Source of the DNA: Candidatus Aminicenantes bacterium UBA2190
GTDB lineage: Bacteria > Acidobacteriota > Aminicenantia > UBA2199
Direction of reading: 5' to 3'
Assembly (NCBI GenBank): GCA_002335385.1
Contig: DCVK01000034.1
Location: 38,350-102,349, forward strand
Length of the DNA stretch: 64,000 nt
The position numbers and the translations under genes were made by a program. Position 1 is the first letter of the stretch; each line of letters begins with the position of its first letter. This document shows positions 44,700 to 53,111 of the stretch, piece after piece. Below the pieces are notes generated by a model. It searched no databases, was not told the origin of the DNA, and saw only the letters and a list, made by a program, of their open reading frames with translations.

Positions 44700-45997
44700 A
44701 CAAACTATTCGCCGTCATCAAAAAGGAATACAAGACCATCGTCAAGAAGAAGTCGTTCATCATCATGACCATTTTGACCCCGGTGCTGATGGCCGGCATG
44801 ATGGTCGTGCCCGTGCTGCTGATGAAGGTCGACCGCAGCGACAAGAAGATCGCCGTTGCCGATTATGCCGGCGGCTATACCCAGGCTCTGAGCGCCGTCC
44901 CGGCGGAGAAAAGCGAGAAGAAGAAGGGCGGCCTCGACATGGATGCCATGAACGAGATGCCGGTGACGGCGGGCCGCATCTCCTTCCAGCAGGTGGAGCT
45001 GGCCGGCCGCGATGCCGCCGCGCTGCTGCGCGAGTACGAGCAGAAGGTCCTGAAAAAGGAGATCGACGGGCTGCTGCTCATCCCCGCCGACGTCAAGTCC
45101 CAGCGCCAGGTCTCCTACTATTCCACCTCCATCTCCGACTTCACCACCCTCAAGTTCATCGAGTCCACCCTGCGCACCGCCATCTCCAAGCAGCTGCTGC
45201 TGGAGAAGCAGATCGACCCGTCCGTCGTGGACGAGGCCACGCGCGAGATATCCATGGAGACCTTCAAGGTCAAGAAGGAGGGGACGACCAAGTCCGATTC
45301 GGGCATGGACTACATGATGTCCATATTCATGATCATCATCCTCTTCATGATCCTGATCAACTACGGCCAGATGATCATGCGCGGCGTCCTCGAGGAAAAG
45401 ACCAGCCGCATCTCCGAATTGCTGATCTCCTCGGCGCGCTCGACGCACATCTTCTACGGCAAGCTGCTGGGTATCGGCCTGGCGGGGCTGACCCAGGTCG
45501 CCCTGTGGATCCTGCTGGCGGCCCTCCTGGTATCGCGCTTCTCGGGCATGGTCGATGCCGCCATCCTCTCCTTCCTGACTCCCGAGATCGCCTTTTACTT
45601 CGTCATCTTCTTCATCCTCGGATTTTTCATCTACGCCATCCCCTACGCCTTCATCGGCGCCGCGGTGAACACCGACCAGGAGGCGCAGCAGTTCGCCTCC
45701 GTGCTGTCGGTGCTGATCATCGTCCCCTATATCCTCGGCATCTCGGCCCTGCAGAACCCGAACTCCACGCTGACCCTGGTGGCGTCGCTCTTTCCGCTCT
45801 TCACCCCCATCCTGATGTTCATGCGCATCACCACCGCCGTGCCGCCGCTGTGGCAGATCCTGGCCTCGATCGGCCTCTGCGTGCTGACCATCTGGGGCCT
45901 GGCCTGGCTGGGGGCCAAGATCTTCCGCGTGGGCATGCTGATGTACGGCAAGAAGCCGTCGCTGGGCGAGATGCTGCGCTGGGTGCGGTACAAGTAG
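44696..45997 (+). CDS. ABC-2 type transporter permease (NatB-like)
   Basis: 433 residues. One helix near the N-terminus (IIMTILTPVLMAGMMVVPVLL), a ~200-residue extracytoplasmic domain, then about five to six helices starting MMSIFMIIILFMILINYGQ, with the conserved EEKTSRISELLISSARSTHIFYGKLLGIGLAG of the ABC-2 family. The ATG at 44696 overlaps the ATPase stop. Its TAG stop lies inside the palindromic element that fills the gap to the convergent PFK gene. Confidence 0.87.
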   Translation: MNKLFAVIKKEYKTIVKKKSFIIMTILTPVLMAGMMVVPVLLMKVDRSDKKIAVADYAGGYTQALSAVPAEKSEKKKGGLDMDAMNEMPVTAGRISFQQVELAGRDAAALLREYEQKVLKKEIDGLLLIPADVKSQRQVSYYSTSISDFTTLKFIESTLRTAISKQLLLEKQIDPSVVDEATREISMETFKVKKEGTTKSDSGMDYMMSIFMIIILFMILINYGQMIMRGVLEEKTSRISELLISSARSTHIFYGKLLGIGLAGLTQVALWILLAALLVSRFSGMVDAAILSFLTPEIAFYFVIFFILGFFIYAIPYAFIGAAVNTDQEAQQFASVLSVLIIVPYILGISALQNPNSTLTLVASLFPLFTPILMFMRITTAVPPLWQILASIGLCVLTIWGLAWLGAKIFRVGMLMYGKKPSLGEMLRWVRYK

Positions 45998-46071
45998 GGG
46001 CGTATAAACATACGCCCCTGTAATTCGGATTGACCTGATCCAATGAGGGGCGAATAATTATTCGCCCCTAC
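45994..46071. repeat. Compound GGGGCG palindrome between convergent genes
   Basis: First hairpin: AGGGGCGTAT / ATACGCCCCT with loop AAAC (45996-46019). Second: a perfect 24-bp palindrome at 46046-46069 with arms AGGGGCGAATAA / TTATTCGCCCCT. The outermost GTAGGGGCG and CGCCCCTAC also pair with each other. The element starts within the stop codon of the NatB-like gene and ends 1 nt before the PFK stop, so it forms the shared 3' end of both and could act as a bidirectional transcript end. Confidence 0.85.
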
Positions 46072-46072
46072 A

Positions 46073-47272
46073 TCATTCCGACAGCTTGTACGACAGGGCC
46101 TCCTTGAGCTCGAAGAAATCGCTGCCGCGCGGCACGTTGCGCAGCCGCGTGAGCAGGGTTTGCGGGTCGATCAACTGCTCGAAAGGCACGCCGACGATGG
46201 AGAAGTTGTCCGACACCGACACCATGCAGTCGAACTGCTTGTTCTTGTACAGCTTGTAGGCGCCGAAGCCGAGCATGCTGGCCAGCACCACGTCGAAGCT
46301 GATGGGCAGGGCGTTGCGCGTCTCGTAGCCGACCTGCTTGTAGATGATCTTCTTTTTGCGGCCGGTGCGCTCCCGGTAAAGCCTCTCGGAGGCGTCGCGC
46401 AGCACCCGGCCCACCTCGGCCGTCCCCAGGATGACGTTGCCGTGGCGGTCCGTCTCGGTCGGCCGGTACTTGTCAGGAAGCCGGTCGGCCAGCCCCTCGG
46501 CCACGCAGATGACGCCGTAATACTTGTCGTTCTTTTCGCGCAGCAGCATGGTGTCGACGATGCGGGCGGCCAGGCGTTCGATGTCGAGGACCTCGTCGTC
46601 GATGTCCTCGCCGGAAATCATCATCACCGCCTCGCCGGCGATGCCGGCGGCATAGGTCAGCCAGCCGGCCTTGCGCCCCATCAGCTCGACGATGAAGTAC
46701 GACCCGGTGCTCTCGGCGTCGGCCTTGAGATTCAGCAGCGCCTCCTGGCCCGCCTGCACGCTGCTCCAGTAGCCGAAGGTCCAGGCGATGCCGAAGTAGT
46801 CGTTGTCGATGGTCTTGGGGATATGGATCACCGGCAGTCCCAGGCGGCAGAGGAAGTTGGCGGTCTTGAGCGTGTCGTCACCGCCGATGGTGATCAGGCA
46901 GCCGACGTCCAGGCTGTCCAGCGCCTCGAGGATGTTGCGCAGCCGCCGGCTCTTCTCGGGATCATCCAGGTCCTGCGGCGACTGGATCAGGCGGCCGGGA
47001 TTGGCCCGCGATGTCTTCAGAAAAACCCCGCGGCGATTGCGGATGCGCGATATGCTGGCGTCGAGGACCTGGTAATGGACATTGGGAGACAGGCAATAGC
47101 GGTTCTTCCTGTCGAAATCCTCCAGGAACTCGAAACCGAAAAAGAAGCCGATGATCGGCACTCTGGCGTTGATGAAATTGAGCGCCACCGAGGAGATGAC
47201 GGCGTTGGCCGACGGCGCCGGCCCGCCCGAGAACAGGATGGCCGCCTTTTTGTGATTCTTGAAATCGAACAT
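46073..47272 (-). CDS. pfp: Pyrophosphate-type 6-phosphofructokinase
   Basis: 399 residues of the PFK family. Two positions decide the phosphoryl donor. The GGDDT motif (~127-132) and PKTIDND (~152-158) carry Asp and Lys where ATP enzymes have Gly; this is the established PPi-dependent signature. The reaction is reversible between fructose-6-phosphate and fructose-1,6-bisphosphate. Other family signatures include ELMGRKAGWLT, VAEG and KQVGYETR. The ATG at 47272 begins the first residues expected of the fold (FKNHKKAAILFSGGPAPSANAVI). PPi use fits with the membrane pyrophosphatase at 58307. Convergent with natB and divergent from a thioesterase. Confidence 0.9.
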   Translation of the reverse strand: MFDFKNHKKAAILFSGGPAPSANAVISSVALNFINARVPIIGFFFGFEFLEDFDRKNRYCLSPNVHYQVLDASISRIRNRRGVFLKTSRANPGRLIQSPQDLDDPEKSRRLRNILEALDSLDVGCLITIGGDDTLKTANFLCRLGLPVIHIPKTIDNDYFGIAWTFGYWSSVQAGQEALLNLKADAESTGSYFIVELMGRKAGWLTYAAGIAGEAVMMISGEDIDDEVLDIERLAARIVDTMLLREKNDKYYGVICVAEGLADRLPDKYRPTETDRHGNVILGTAEVGRVLRDASERLYRERTGRKKKIIYKQVGYETRNALPISFDVVLASMLGFGAYKLYKNKQFDCMVSVSDNFSIVGVPFEQLIDPQTLLTRLRNVPRGSDFFELKEALSYKLSE

Positions 47273-47356
47273 GCCCCTGATGGTATGCGATTTATTCCCG
47301 GCTGTCAAGACGGCCGCCCCGGCCCCGGCCGGCTTTTCTTCGCCCGGGAAAAGGTG

Positions 47357-47362
47357 TATAGT
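47357..47362 (+). promoter_or_regulatory. -10 box immediately before the thioesterase start
   Basis: TATAGT ends 6 nt before the ATG at 47369; no clear -35 and no ribosome site, suggesting a leaderless transcript. Confidence 0.35.
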
Positions 47363-47368
47363 TCCGGC

Positions 47369-47767
47369 ATGAACGAATTCAACGACGACCAGAACTGCTT
47401 CGTCTGCGGCAAGAAGAACACGGCCGGGCTGCAGCTGGAGTTCGCGCGCAACCCCGAGACCGGCGATACGGAGGCCCGGGTGGCCTTCCCGGTCCAGTTC
47501 CAGGGCTGGCGCAGCACGGTCCACGGCGGGCTGCTGGCCACCGTGCTCGACGAGACCCTGATCAAGGCCGCGGCCGATGCGGGTCACAAGTGCGTCACCG
47601 CCGAGATCACCGTCAAGTACAGGAAGCCGGCCATGACCGGCGAGTCCTGCCGGGTTTCGGCCAGGACGCTGGAGACGCGCGGCCGCATCGTCTTCGCCGA
47701 GGGGCGCATCTGCGACGCGCAGGGCCAGGTGCTGGCGCAGGCGACGGGGAAGCTGTTCAAAGTCTAG
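47369..47767 (+). CDS. PaaI-like hot-dog thioesterase
   Basis: 132 residues. Hot-dog fold with the catalytic-loop motif VHGGLLATVLDE (HGG, ~56) and a conserved YRKPAMTGES strand. An N-terminal NCFVCGKKNTAGL has two cysteines in a CxxC arrangement common in this subfamily. It hydrolyses acyl-CoA or a similar thioester; the substrate is unknown. It is a lone gene between the divergent PFK and the repeat at 47782. No Shine-Dalgarno is seen. Confidence 0.82.
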   Translation: MNEFNDDQNCFVCGKKNTAGLQLEFARNPETGDTEARVAFPVQFQGWRSTVHGGLLATVLDETLIKAAADAGHKCVTAEITVKYRKPAMTGESCRVSARTLETRGRIVFAEGRICDAQGQVLAQATGKLFKV

Positions 47768-47781
47768 ACAAACTGGTGCTT

Positions 47782-47878
47782 CCGTAATTCGTGAACCGTA
47801 ATTCGTAATTCGCAAGAGAACAGAAATCGCTCGTTTTTCTGTTTTTTCGAATCACGAATCACGAATCACGAATCACGG
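47782..47878. repeat. Inverted-repeat element with AATTCGT / ACGAATC arms
   Basis: The left arm (47782-47812) is made of CCGTAATTCGTGAACCGTAA-type words, and the right arm (47848-47878) of CGAATCACGAATCACGAATC. They pair over 31 positions with 5 mismatches; three are A.C on the plus strand and become U.G wobbles in minus-strand RNA. An inner stem AACAGAAA/TTTCTGTT lies between. The right arm supplies the last codons and stop (GATTCGTGA) of the minus-strand glycosyltransferase. Confidence 0.85.
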
Positions 47879-48918
47879 TGTGGCTGGAACCTTTTAGTCA
47901 ATTCGAATATTTCTAGCGGGGAAATCTGCCTCAGGCAGTCCAGGTGCTCGCACCTGGGGAAGACACCGTCACGGTAGCAGGGCGAGCAAGCCATCCCCTC
48001 CCCTTTCCAGACGGCGACGCTGCCTTCGTTCAGAGGCTTCTTTTCGCCGGGATGGGTGGGACCGAAGACGGAGATGACGCGGGCGCCCACGGCGGCGGCC
48101 AGGTGCATCAGGCCCGAATCGTTGCTGACGACCCAGCGCGAAAGCTTCAGGATCGCCGCCGCTTCCGCAAGCGTAGTGCGGTCGGTGAGGTCCACGACGG
48201 CCGGCTGCGCTTCCTTGATGCGGGCGGCGATGGCCGCATCCCCGCCGCGGCCCAGCAGCAGCACCCGCCGGTTCGCAGCCAGGAGCAGGCCGGCCAGTTC
48301 GGCGAAGTGTTGCGCCGGCCAGCGCCGGCTTTCCATCTCCTCCTTGACGTTGGCCGCCCCGCCCGGAACCAGGACGACGTAATTGTCCAGGCCTTCCGGC
48401 GCGAGGAATTTCTTCGCTGCGGCGGCCGCGACATCCTCGCCGAGGGGGAATGCCATCTTGAAGTCCAGGCAGACGATGCCCAGCGGCTTGAGCAGGTCGC
48501 AATAGTGGAAAATATGGTGCTTGATCCCCTCGACGGGCACGGCATCGGTGAGCAGCCAGGGGCGGCGGCCGTTGCGGAGGAAGCCGATGCGCCGCCGGCA
48601 TCCGGCCAGGAACAGGATGATGCCGAAGCGCCGGTCGCGGTGAAAGTTGAAGCCGACGTCATAGCGCTCGCGGCGCAGGCGCCAGGACGCCTTCAAGGCT
48701 TCGACCGCCCTGGCCAGAAGCCCGCCGCGAAAGAGGCGCCGGTCGTCGAGATAGAAGACCTGGTCCACGTCGGGATCGTTTCCGGCGACGGGGGCGATGG
48801 AGCGCCCGGCCAGGACATGAACGGCGGATACCTGCGGCGCCTGTTTCAAGGCGCGCAGGGCGGGCGTCGCCATCAGGAAGTCGCCGATGGCGGCGACCTT
48901 AATCACCAGGATCTTCAC
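47866..48918 (-). CDS. Glycosyltransferase family 9 (heptosyltransferase-like)
   Basis: 350 residues, GTG start at 48918. GT9 features: ILVIKVAAIGDFLMATPALRALK at the N-terminus, VLVPGGAANVKEEMESRRWPAQHFAELAGLL, and VVSNDSGLMHLAAAVGARVISVFGPTHPGEK. GT9 enzymes such as WaaC/WaaF add heptose or other sugars to the LPS core. It overlaps the reductase gene by 20 nt in the lptD-rmlB block, consistent with an envelope-glycan operon. Its last codons (HRDS, stop) come from the repeat element, so the C-terminus may be an extended or altered end. Donor sugar unknown. Confidence 0.87.
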   Translation of the reverse strand: MKILVIKVAAIGDFLMATPALRALKQAPQVSAVHVLAGRSIAPVAGNDPDVDQVFYLDDRRLFRGGLLARAVEALKASWRLRRERYDVGFNFHRDRRFGIILFLAGCRRRIGFLRNGRRPWLLTDAVPVEGIKHHIFHYCDLLKPLGIVCLDFKMAFPLGEDVAAAAAKKFLAPEGLDNYVVLVPGGAANVKEEMESRRWPAQHFAELAGLLLAANRRVLLLGRGGDAAIAARIKEAQPAVVDLTDRTTLAEAAAILKLSRWVVSNDSGLMHLAAAVGARVISVFGPTHPGEKKPLNEGSVAVWKGEGMACSPCYRDGVFPRCEHLDCLRQISPLEIFELTKRFQPHRDS

Positions 48919-49849
48919 TTGTCCTTTCGCGCCAGTAATCGAGCAGGTCGAGCAGGGTCTGCTCGAAGGGGATCTCCGGGGCCAGGCCGAAGCGCCGGCG
49001 GATCAGCGTCGGATCGCCGCTGAGCACCGGGTTGTCCAGCGGTCGGAAACGGGCCGGGTCGACCTCGACACGGATGGTCACGCGCGCCTGGGCCAGCAGG
49101 ATGTCCAGGATGCGGCGGATGGAGTAGGTCCTCCCCGAGCAGACGTTGAACACCTCGCCCGCCCCGGCGCCGGCGGCGATGACCTGCACGGAGCGGGCCA
49201 TGTCGCGCACATCGGAAAAATCACGCACCGCGTCCAGGTTGCCGACGCGGATGACCGCCGGCATCTCGCCGCGCTCGATCCTCGCGATTTGGCTGGCGAA
49301 ATCCGAAGCCACGAACTTGCGGTCCTGGCCGGGCCCGGTGAAGTTGAAGGCGCGGACCGTGAAGGCCTTCATGCCGAACACCCGCCCGTACAGCTGGCCG
49401 AGCATCTCCATGGCCGTCTTGGAAAGGGCGTAGGGATTCTGGGGGGCGAGCGGGCTCGACTCGCGGAAGGGGGCGCCGCCCGCCGGCTGGTACACCTCGG
49501 CCGAGCTCATCAGCAGCAGGCGCGAGTCGGGCGCCGACGCCTGCAGCGCCTCCAGCAGGTTGGACGTGCCCATGAAGTTGACGTCGTAGGTCAGCTCGGG
49601 GTTCTTCCAGGCGAAGCCGACGTTGGCCACCGCCGCCAGGTGGAAGGTCACGTCGGGGCGGATGATCTCCAGCATCTGGGCGATGTCGTCACGGCGGCGG
49701 ATGTCCACCTGGAACACTTCGACGTCGGGAAGGGTGAAGCCGGGGACCTCGGTGATGCCGAAGACCTTGTTCCTTTCTTCGCTCAGCAGCCGTTTCAGCA
49801 GATGCGCGGCCAGGAACCCCGAGCAGCCGGTGACCAGTATCCTACTCAT
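48899..49849 (-). CDS. NAD-dependent sugar epimerase/reductase, GDP-6-deoxy-mannose reductase-like
   Basis: 316 residues, extended SDR family. ILVTGCSGFLAAHLL (GxxGxxA nucleotide site), FHLAAVANVGFAW, SSAEVYQP, YALSK (YxxxK catalytic pair), then RAFNFTGPGQ and a C-terminal RPLDNPVLSGDPTLIRRRFGL, which resembles GDP-mannose 4,6-dehydratase and RMD proteins. GDP-4-keto-6-deoxymannose reductase (making GDP-rhamnose) is the best guess. dTDP-sugar use is possible because rmlB is next to it with an 8-nt overlap. Confidence 0.75.
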   Translation of the reverse strand: MSRILVTGCSGFLAAHLLKRLLSEERNKVFGITEVPGFTLPDVEVFQVDIRRRDDIAQMLEIIRPDVTFHLAAVANVGFAWKNPELTYDVNFMGTSNLLEALQASAPDSRLLLMSSAEVYQPAGGAPFRESSPLAPQNPYALSKTAMEMLGQLYGRVFGMKAFTVRAFNFTGPGQDRKFVASDFASQIARIERGEMPAVIRVGNLDAVRDFSDVRDMARSVQVIAAGAGAGEVFNVCSGRTYSIRRILDILLAQARVTIRVEVDPARFRPLDNPVLSGDPTLIRRRFGLAPEIPFEQTLLDLLDYWRERTSEDPGD

Positions 49850-50858
49850 AGTTCTTATGCAGGTGGCTCACGTAGGCCTTCTTGGCGATCAGCTTCCGCC
49901 ACCACTCCTCGTGGGCCCGGTACCACGCCACCGTCTGCTGCAGCCCCGTGGCGAAGTCGACCCGCGGCTCCCAGCCCAGCGCGCGCATCTTCCGTGAATC
50001 GAGGGCGTAGCGGAAATCGTGCCCCTTGCGGTCAACGACCTTTTGCACCAGCGATTCCGGCTTGCCCAGCAGCGACAGGATAGCCTGGGTCACCTCGAGG
50101 TTGCTGCGCTCCTGGCCGGCACCCAGGTTGTAGGCCTGGCCCGGCTCGCCCTTCTCGATCAGGGCCAGGATGCCGCTGACCGTGTCCGCGACGTAGAGCC
50201 AATCGCGGCGATTGCCGCCGTCGCCGTAGAGCGGCAGGGGCTGGTCCTGCAGCGCCCGGGTGACGAAGAAGGGGATCAGTTTCTCCGGGTACTGATAGGG
50301 GCCGTAATTGTTGGCGGGCCGCGCGATCACCACCGGCAGGCCGTAGGTCTTGAAATAGGAATAGGCCAGGCGGTCGCCGCCGGCCTTGGAGGCCGAGTAG
50401 GGCGATGAGGGGTTCAACGGGCTCTCCTCGCCGAAGCGGCCCTGGGAGATGCTGCCGTACACCTCGTCGGTGGAGACGTGGACGAAGAGCTTGGCCCGGG
50501 CGCTGCGCTTCATTGCCTCCAGCAGGACGAAAACGCCGTAGACGTCGGTGAGGATGAAGTCGCCGGGGTCGTGGATCGAACGGTCGACATGGGTCTCGGC
50601 GGCGAAATTGACCACGACGTCAACGCCGGCGATCGCCTCGCCCACCAGCCGGGTGTCCTGGATGTCGCCCTGGACGAAGGAATAGCGGCCCTGCACCCCC
50701 TCCAGGTTCTCCAGGTTGCCGGCATACGTCAGCTTGTCGTAGTTGAGCAGTTCGATCTCCGGGAAACGCTCATGGACACTGCGGATGAAGTTGCTGCCGA
50801 TGAAGCCGGCGCCGCCGGTGACCATGATCCTCCTGACGTCCTGCCCGCTGGTTTTCAT
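49842..50858 (-). CDS. rmlB: dTDP-glucose 4,6-dehydratase
   Basis: 338 residues. Turns dTDP-glucose into dTDP-4-keto-6-deoxyglucose for rhamnose and related sugars. IMVTGGAGFIGSNFIR, NFAAETHVDRSIHDP, HVSTDEVYG, the YSASKAGGDRL YxxxK site and NNYGPYQYPEKLIP are diagnostic. The start at 50858 has GGAGG 6 nt upstream (an ATG three bases earlier overlaps the lptD stop and is also possible). No rmlA, C or D lies nearby, so the branch beyond the keto-sugar is not settled. Confidence 0.94.
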   Translation of the reverse strand: MKTSGQDVRRIMVTGGAGFIGSNFIRSVHERFPEIELLNYDKLTYAGNLENLEGVQGRYSFVQGDIQDTRLVGEAIAGVDVVVNFAAETHVDRSIHDPGDFILTDVYGVFVLLEAMKRSARAKLFVHVSTDEVYGSISQGRFGEESPLNPSSPYSASKAGGDRLAYSYFKTYGLPVVIARPANNYGPYQYPEKLIPFFVTRALQDQPLPLYGDGGNRRDWLYVADTVSGILALIEKGEPGQAYNLGAGQERSNLEVTQAILSLLGKPESLVQKVVDRKGHDFRYALDSRKMRALGWEPRVDFATGLQQTVAWYRAHEEWWRKLIAKKAYVSHLHKNYE

Positions 50859-53011
50859 CATCTGCCTCCGAAGAAATCGCCGATCATGCCCAGGTTGCCC
50901 AGGGAAACGCCGAAGCGGAACTGGAAGTGGGATTCGCCCAGCCAGGAGAAGAGCTTGAGCTCGGTATGGAAGAACAGGCACTGGTAGTCGAAGCCGGCGT
51001 TCAGCGAGCCATGCAGCAGGCGCTTCTCGGAGAAATCGTAGTCCAGACGGGAATCCAGCTTCAGCGGAAATCCCCGGAGGTCGAAATGGACGCCGGCACC
51101 CAGCACGCTGCGGTTCAGCACGAATTGCTTGGGCTGGTAGGGGTTGCGGTAGATGCTGTAGGAGAGCGAGCCGGTCAGCGGCGACTCCGGGCGGTTGTAC
51201 GAGGCGCGCAGGTTCAGCAGCGTCAGGTCGCGCACGTAATAGTTGTAATCCAGCACGGCATCGAACATCAGGCTGCCGCCGGGCCGGAAGCGCAGCGAGT
51301 GGCTGAGATTGGAGAAGCGCGGGTATTCGCCGGCGATTTTCCGGTTGTAACTGGCCGCGGCCGGGTCGAAATAATACTGCTGGGAAACGGAGTAAGCGAG
51401 GATCTCGCTGGGGGATGCCCCGTCCTTGCCGTCCTTGGAGAGCAGGCGGGTCGTCAGCCTGAATCCGGCATAGGAATAAGAGGGGAAGTCGGAGCGGTCC
51501 ACCTTGACCAGGCGGTCGCTGTTGGCGACCTCGGTGGCGTAGCGCACGGTGACTTCGGGCTCGATGACGTGCTTCAGCCGCCGCTCGCCGCTGCTGAAGA
51601 TGCGGCTGAAAACAGGCCCCTGCAGCGTGAGCGCGGCCGTGTGGTAGTTCACGTAAAGGGGCTCGTCGAGGATCTCCCCCGTCGCGGCGTCGCGGCTCTT
51701 GGCATAGAAGGAGTTCCGCGAGCGCAGGTCCAGCGAGCTGTTCAGCCAGGACAGCTTGAGCAGCGGCAGCTGGTAGGAGGGGGTGAGGGTCAGGCGCCGG
51801 CTGCGCAGGCCACTGACGAATTCCGGGTCCTCTTCGTAGGTCACGCCGCTGCGCCAGGCGCTCTGGTAGTTCGCCGCCAGGGAAAAATAGCCGGGCAGCT
51901 TCCCCAGCTTCTGCTGGTTCAGGTTCAATGCCAGCGCCGGCAGGTACTCCACGATCAGGGAACTGTCCTTGAACACGTAGTAGGTTTCCCGGCGTGAGGC
52001 GCTGAGTGACGCCTGGACATTGGCGAACGAGGAGGTCAGCGAGACCTCGGTCTGGAAATTGGCCGTCTTGACCATGTCGAAGTTGTTGTCGAGCAGGCGC
52101 AAAAAGCCGGGGCGGCTCTGGCTGTTGACGTTCAGCCGCAAGCGCGTGTTCAGGAATGGCAGGGACTGCTGGTGCTCGGCGTCCACGAAATAATCGTTGT
52201 CGCTGTCGTTATAGACGCCGTTGTCCTTGCGGTACTTGAAATAATAGAAGCGGGCGCTGCCTCTGGCGTTGCGCAGGAGGTAGCGCACCTCGTCGCTGGC
52301 ACCTACGCCCAGCTTGGAGAAATAATCGAGGCCGAGGGTCATGTCGATGTTGGGTTTGATCGCCCAGAAGAAGGCGTTCTGCACGAAAAAGCCGCGCAGG
52401 CTGGAGTTGCCGATGCCGGGGAAGAGCAGGCCGGTGGCCCGGCCGTCCTTCTGCAGCGGGTAGCGCATGTAGGGCAGATAGAAGAGCGGGACGTTCTTGA
52501 CGCGCAGCAGGGCGCCGTGCATCTCGATGTATTTCTCCTTCTTGATCCGGCCCCTGCGGCTGCTGATGCGCCAGCGCGGAAAGACCTGGGCGCAGGAGGA
52601 AAAATCGAGGCGCCGGAAGGCCAGGGTCTCGCGGTCGGTCTGCTGCAAACGGTCGCTGTGGAAGCGGACGACCGGGCTGGCCAGGCCGTCGGCGTCCAGC
52701 ATCTCGCCCTGGTGGGTCTTCAGGTTGAAAACGAGTTTTTCGCCGCTGACGACCATGTCATTGGCCGCCATGGTCACCCGCCCTTCCGCGAACAGCTCGC
52801 GGGTCTTGAGGTTGAAATCGATGGCGTCGGCGTAGATGACATAATCCTGCCAGAGAACCTCCACGTGGCCGGCGGCGCGCAGGGCGTCTTCGCCGATGGT
52901 CTTTTGATCGGCGTAAACGACCGGGTCCTCATGCCCCGCCTGCGCCGGCAAGCTCCCGCCCAGGATCAGGAGCAGCAGGGGCAGCAGCAAGCGCATCGAC
53001 GTGGGTTTCAT
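50858..53011 (-). CDS. lptD: LPS-assembly protein LptD
   Basis: Outer-membrane translocon that inserts LPS into the outer leaflet. 717 residues: signal peptide (1-25, ending PAQA), an OstA-like jelly-roll (VYADQKTIGEDALRAAGHVEVLWQDYVI... EGRVTM, ~30-110), then a beta-barrel with the family's LPYMRYPLQKDGRATGLLFPGIG region (~197-220) and many aromatic strands. It heads the minus-strand block lptD-rmlB-reductase-GT9, whose genes overlap. A leaderless-type promoter lies just upstream. Direct evidence for a diderm, LPS-bearing cell. Confidence 0.9.
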   Translation of the reverse strand: MKPTSMRLLLPLLLLILGGSLPAQAGHEDPVVYADQKTIGEDALRAAGHVEVLWQDYVIYADAIDFNLKTRELFAEGRVTMAANDMVVSGEKLVFNLKTHQGEMLDADGLASPVVRFHSDRLQQTDRETLAFRRLDFSSCAQVFPRWRISSRRGRIKKEKYIEMHGALLRVKNVPLFYLPYMRYPLQKDGRATGLLFPGIGNSSLRGFFVQNAFFWAIKPNIDMTLGLDYFSKLGVGASDEVRYLLRNARGSARFYYFKYRKDNGVYNDSDNDYFVDAEHQQSLPFLNTRLRLNVNSQSRPGFLRLLDNNFDMVKTANFQTEVSLTSSFANVQASLSASRRETYYVFKDSSLIVEYLPALALNLNQQKLGKLPGYFSLAANYQSAWRSGVTYEEDPEFVSGLRSRRLTLTPSYQLPLLKLSWLNSSLDLRSRNSFYAKSRDAATGEILDEPLYVNYHTAALTLQGPVFSRIFSSGERRLKHVIEPEVTVRYATEVANSDRLVKVDRSDFPSYSYAGFRLTTRLLSKDGKDGASPSEILAYSVSQQYYFDPAAASYNRKIAGEYPRFSNLSHSLRFRPGGSLMFDAVLDYNYYVRDLTLLNLRASYNRPESPLTGSLSYSIYRNPYQPKQFVLNRSVLGAGVHFDLRGFPLKLDSRLDYDFSEKRLLHGSLNAGFDYQCLFFHTELKLFSWLGESHFQFRFGVSLGNLGMIGDFFGGR

Positions 53012-53020
53012 GAAGGTTAA

Positions 53021-53049
53021 AATGTAGCATTTTTTGCCTGGCGACGCAA
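53021..53049 (-). promoter_or_regulatory. Promoter of lptD
   Basis: Minus strand: -35 TTGCGT (53044-53049), 17-nt spacer, -10 TACATT (53021-53026), 9 nt before the ATG at 53011; no ribosome site. Confidence 0.4.
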
Positions 53050-53099
53050 CCCGGTTGGGCTTTTGCCGTTTGGACGGTGAATCAGCGTTCTTTTTATGC

Positions 53100-53105
53100 T
53101 ATCAT
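53100..53105 (+). promoter_or_regulatory. -10 box next to the PEGA-lipoprotein start
   Basis: TATCAT (53100-53105) ends 6 nt before the ATG at 53112; an overlapping TATGCT (53095-53100) with TTGGAC 19 nt upstream is an alternative. No Shine-Dalgarno. Confidence 0.35.
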
Positions 53106-53111
53106 TCGGGC

